A stretch of DNA of 5,644 bases, taken from NCBI GenBank assembly GCA_902796695.1, contig CADBQE010000159.1:1-5644 (forward strand), written 5' to 3'. Shown in pieces: positions 4,680-5,644 of this stretch (within the stretch, counting starts at the first letter, position 1; every line of letters begins with the position of its first letter). The notes under the pieces were generated by a model. It searched no databases, was not told where the DNA came from, and saw nothing but the letters and a program-made list of their open reading frames with translations. Position numbers and translations under genes: made by a program. The stretch comes from an uncultured Lachnospiraceae bacterium (GTDB lineage: Bacteria; Bacillota; Clostridia; Lachnospirales; Lachnospiraceae).

Positions 4680-5644
4680 TTACCAGCCCAGCTTGGTCAT
4701 GGCGGCATCCACTGCCGCGATGACGGTGTCCACTTCTTCCTTCGTGACAATGAGCGGAGGGATGAAGCGCAGGACGTTGCCGTTGGTATTGTTGATCAGT
4801 ACGTTATTGTCTTTGTAGCACAGGTCCACGACGGGCTGGCCGCTTTCCTTCTTCAGCTGGATGCCGTTGATCAGGCCCAGGCCGCGGATCTCATCGATGG
4901 CATCGGGGTGATGCTTTTCGATCACTTCGTGCGCCTGTCTGCGGAAATATTCGCCCACTTCGGCGCAGTTGTCCAGCACGCCTTCGTTCAGCATGACGTC
5001 CAGCGTGGTCATGGCCAGTGCGCAGGCCAGAGGGCCGCCCGCGAAGGTGGAGCCGTGGGTGCCGGGGGTCAGCGTATGGGCCGCTTCGCCGCGGGCGCAG
5101 ACTGCCGCGATCGGAACGCCGGAGCCGAGCGCCTTGGCCATGGAGCAGGTATCGGGCTCCACACCGTAGTGCTGATAGGCAAACAGCTTGCCGGTGCGGC
5201 CGGAACCGACCTGCACTTCGTCGAACATCAGCAGGATGCCCTTTTCGTCGCACAGCTCGCGCAGGCCCTTCAGGAATTCGGGCGTCGCGGGACGCACGCC
5301 GCCTTCGCCCTGGACCGGCTCGGTCAGGATGGCGCAGGTGTATTCGTCCACCAGAGCCTTCACGCTGTCCAGATCATTGAAGGTCGCATAGCGGAATCCG
5401 TCGGGCAGCGGCTCGAAATAGCGGTGCACGCCGTACTGGCCGGTGGCGGTGCAGGTGGCCAGCGTGCGGCCGTGGAAGGAATTCTTCATGGTGATGACCA
5501 CAAAGCGCTCGGGATGGCCGTGATCCTTGGCGTATTTGCGGGCCAGCTTGATCTGGCCTTCGTTGGCCTCCGCGCCGGAGTTGGCGAAGAGCACCTTCTC
5601 GAAGCAGCTGTTTTCCACAATCAGCTTGGCGGTCTGCACGGCCG
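4680..5644 (-). CDS. argD: Acetylornithine aminotransferase-type class III aminotransferase (N-terminus beyond window)
   Basis: PLP-dependent cytosolic enzyme (EC 2.6.1.11) that in arginine biosynthesis transfers an amino group from glutamate to N-acetylglutamate semialdehyde, giving N-acetylornithine. The 320 residues present cover roughly the last 80% of the usual 390-400. Family motifs in order are NSGAEANEGQIKLARKYAK, the SFHGRTLAT block, EPVQGEGGV, FDEVQVGSGRTGKLFAYQHYG with the cofactor-binding DEVQ, SMAKALGSGVPIAA with the Schiff-base lysine at codon 5133-5135, HGSTFAGGPLACALA, and a C-terminal LRFIPPLIVTKEEVD. The end at TAA 4682-4680 gives KLGW. NSGAEANE favours ArgD over ornithine-delta-aminotransferase (RocD), a close relative that cannot be fully excluded, nor can succinylornithine or other omega-amino substrates. 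It is followed on the same strand by arcC. Other arg genes probably lie beyond the right edge, but this cannot be seen. Confidence 0.9.
   Translation of the reverse strand, partial: AVQTAKLIVENSCFEKVLFANSGAEANEGQIKLARKYAKDHGHPERFVVITMKNSFHGRTLATCTATGQYGVHRYFEPLPDGFRYATFNDLDSVKALVDEYTCAILTEPVQGEGGVRPATPEFLKGLRELCDEKGILLMFDEVQVGSGRTGKLFAYQHYGVEPDTCSMAKALGSGVPIAAVCARGEAAHTLTPGTHGSTFAGGPLACALAMTTLDVMLNEGVLDNCAEVGEYFRRQAHEVIEKHHPDAIDEIRGLGLINGIQLKKESGQPVVDLCYKDNNVLINNTNGNVLRFIPPLIVTKEEVDTVIAAVDAAMTKLGW

Overview
The window looks like a chromosomal segment of a GC-rich Firmicute, most likely class Clostridia. This is inferred from strong AAGGAGG-type ribosome binding sites, textbook sigma-A promoters, U-tailed hairpin terminators, and the style of the Lon, carbamate kinase and ArgD proteins. 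No rRNA or other taxonomic marker is present, so the placement is an inference.

Layout from left to right. (1) Bases 1-301 carry two plus-strand coding pieces in different frames: the C-terminus of an unidentified protein ending at 77, and a 65-codon piece ending at 301. They may be two genes or one broken gene. A strong plus-strand terminator follows at 340-364. (2) Bases 427-2727 on the minus strand encode a full-length LonA ATP-dependent protease of 766 aa. (3) Bases 2728-2860 are a compact divergent control region. Two consensus extended -10 promoters, one for lon (leftward) and one for a TetR-family regulator (rightward), overlap face to face. The region is nearly palindromic about base 2797 and carries two TTGACA-NN-TGTCAA operators, each covering one -35 box. 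(4) Bases 2861-3400 encode the TetR-type regulator, which has an unusual cysteine cluster just after its DNA-binding domain. (5) Bases 3401-3625 contain no gene. They hold a cluster of direct and inverted copies of a GGGGACGGTTC repeat, then a bidirectional terminator between the converging regulator and carbamate kinase genes. (6) Bases 3626-4567 on the minus strand encode carbamate kinase (arcC). A 112-base spacer with a long imperfect hairpin separates it from (7) an argD-type class III aminotransferase, 4680-5644 on the minus strand, cut by the window edge.

How the parts work together. The regulator most likely represses both itself and lon, because each operator overlaps one promoter's -35 box and the other promoter's first transcribed bases. 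The cysteine-rich segment suggests, without proof, a thiol, oxidant or metal signal that releases Lon synthesis. argD and arcC are probably co-transcribed as part of an arginine/ornithine/carbamoyl-phosphate cluster continuing beyond the right edge.

The most noteworthy part is the symmetric lon/tetR switch. Next come the repeat cluster and the structured argD-arcC spacer. No clearly new multi-gene system is visible.
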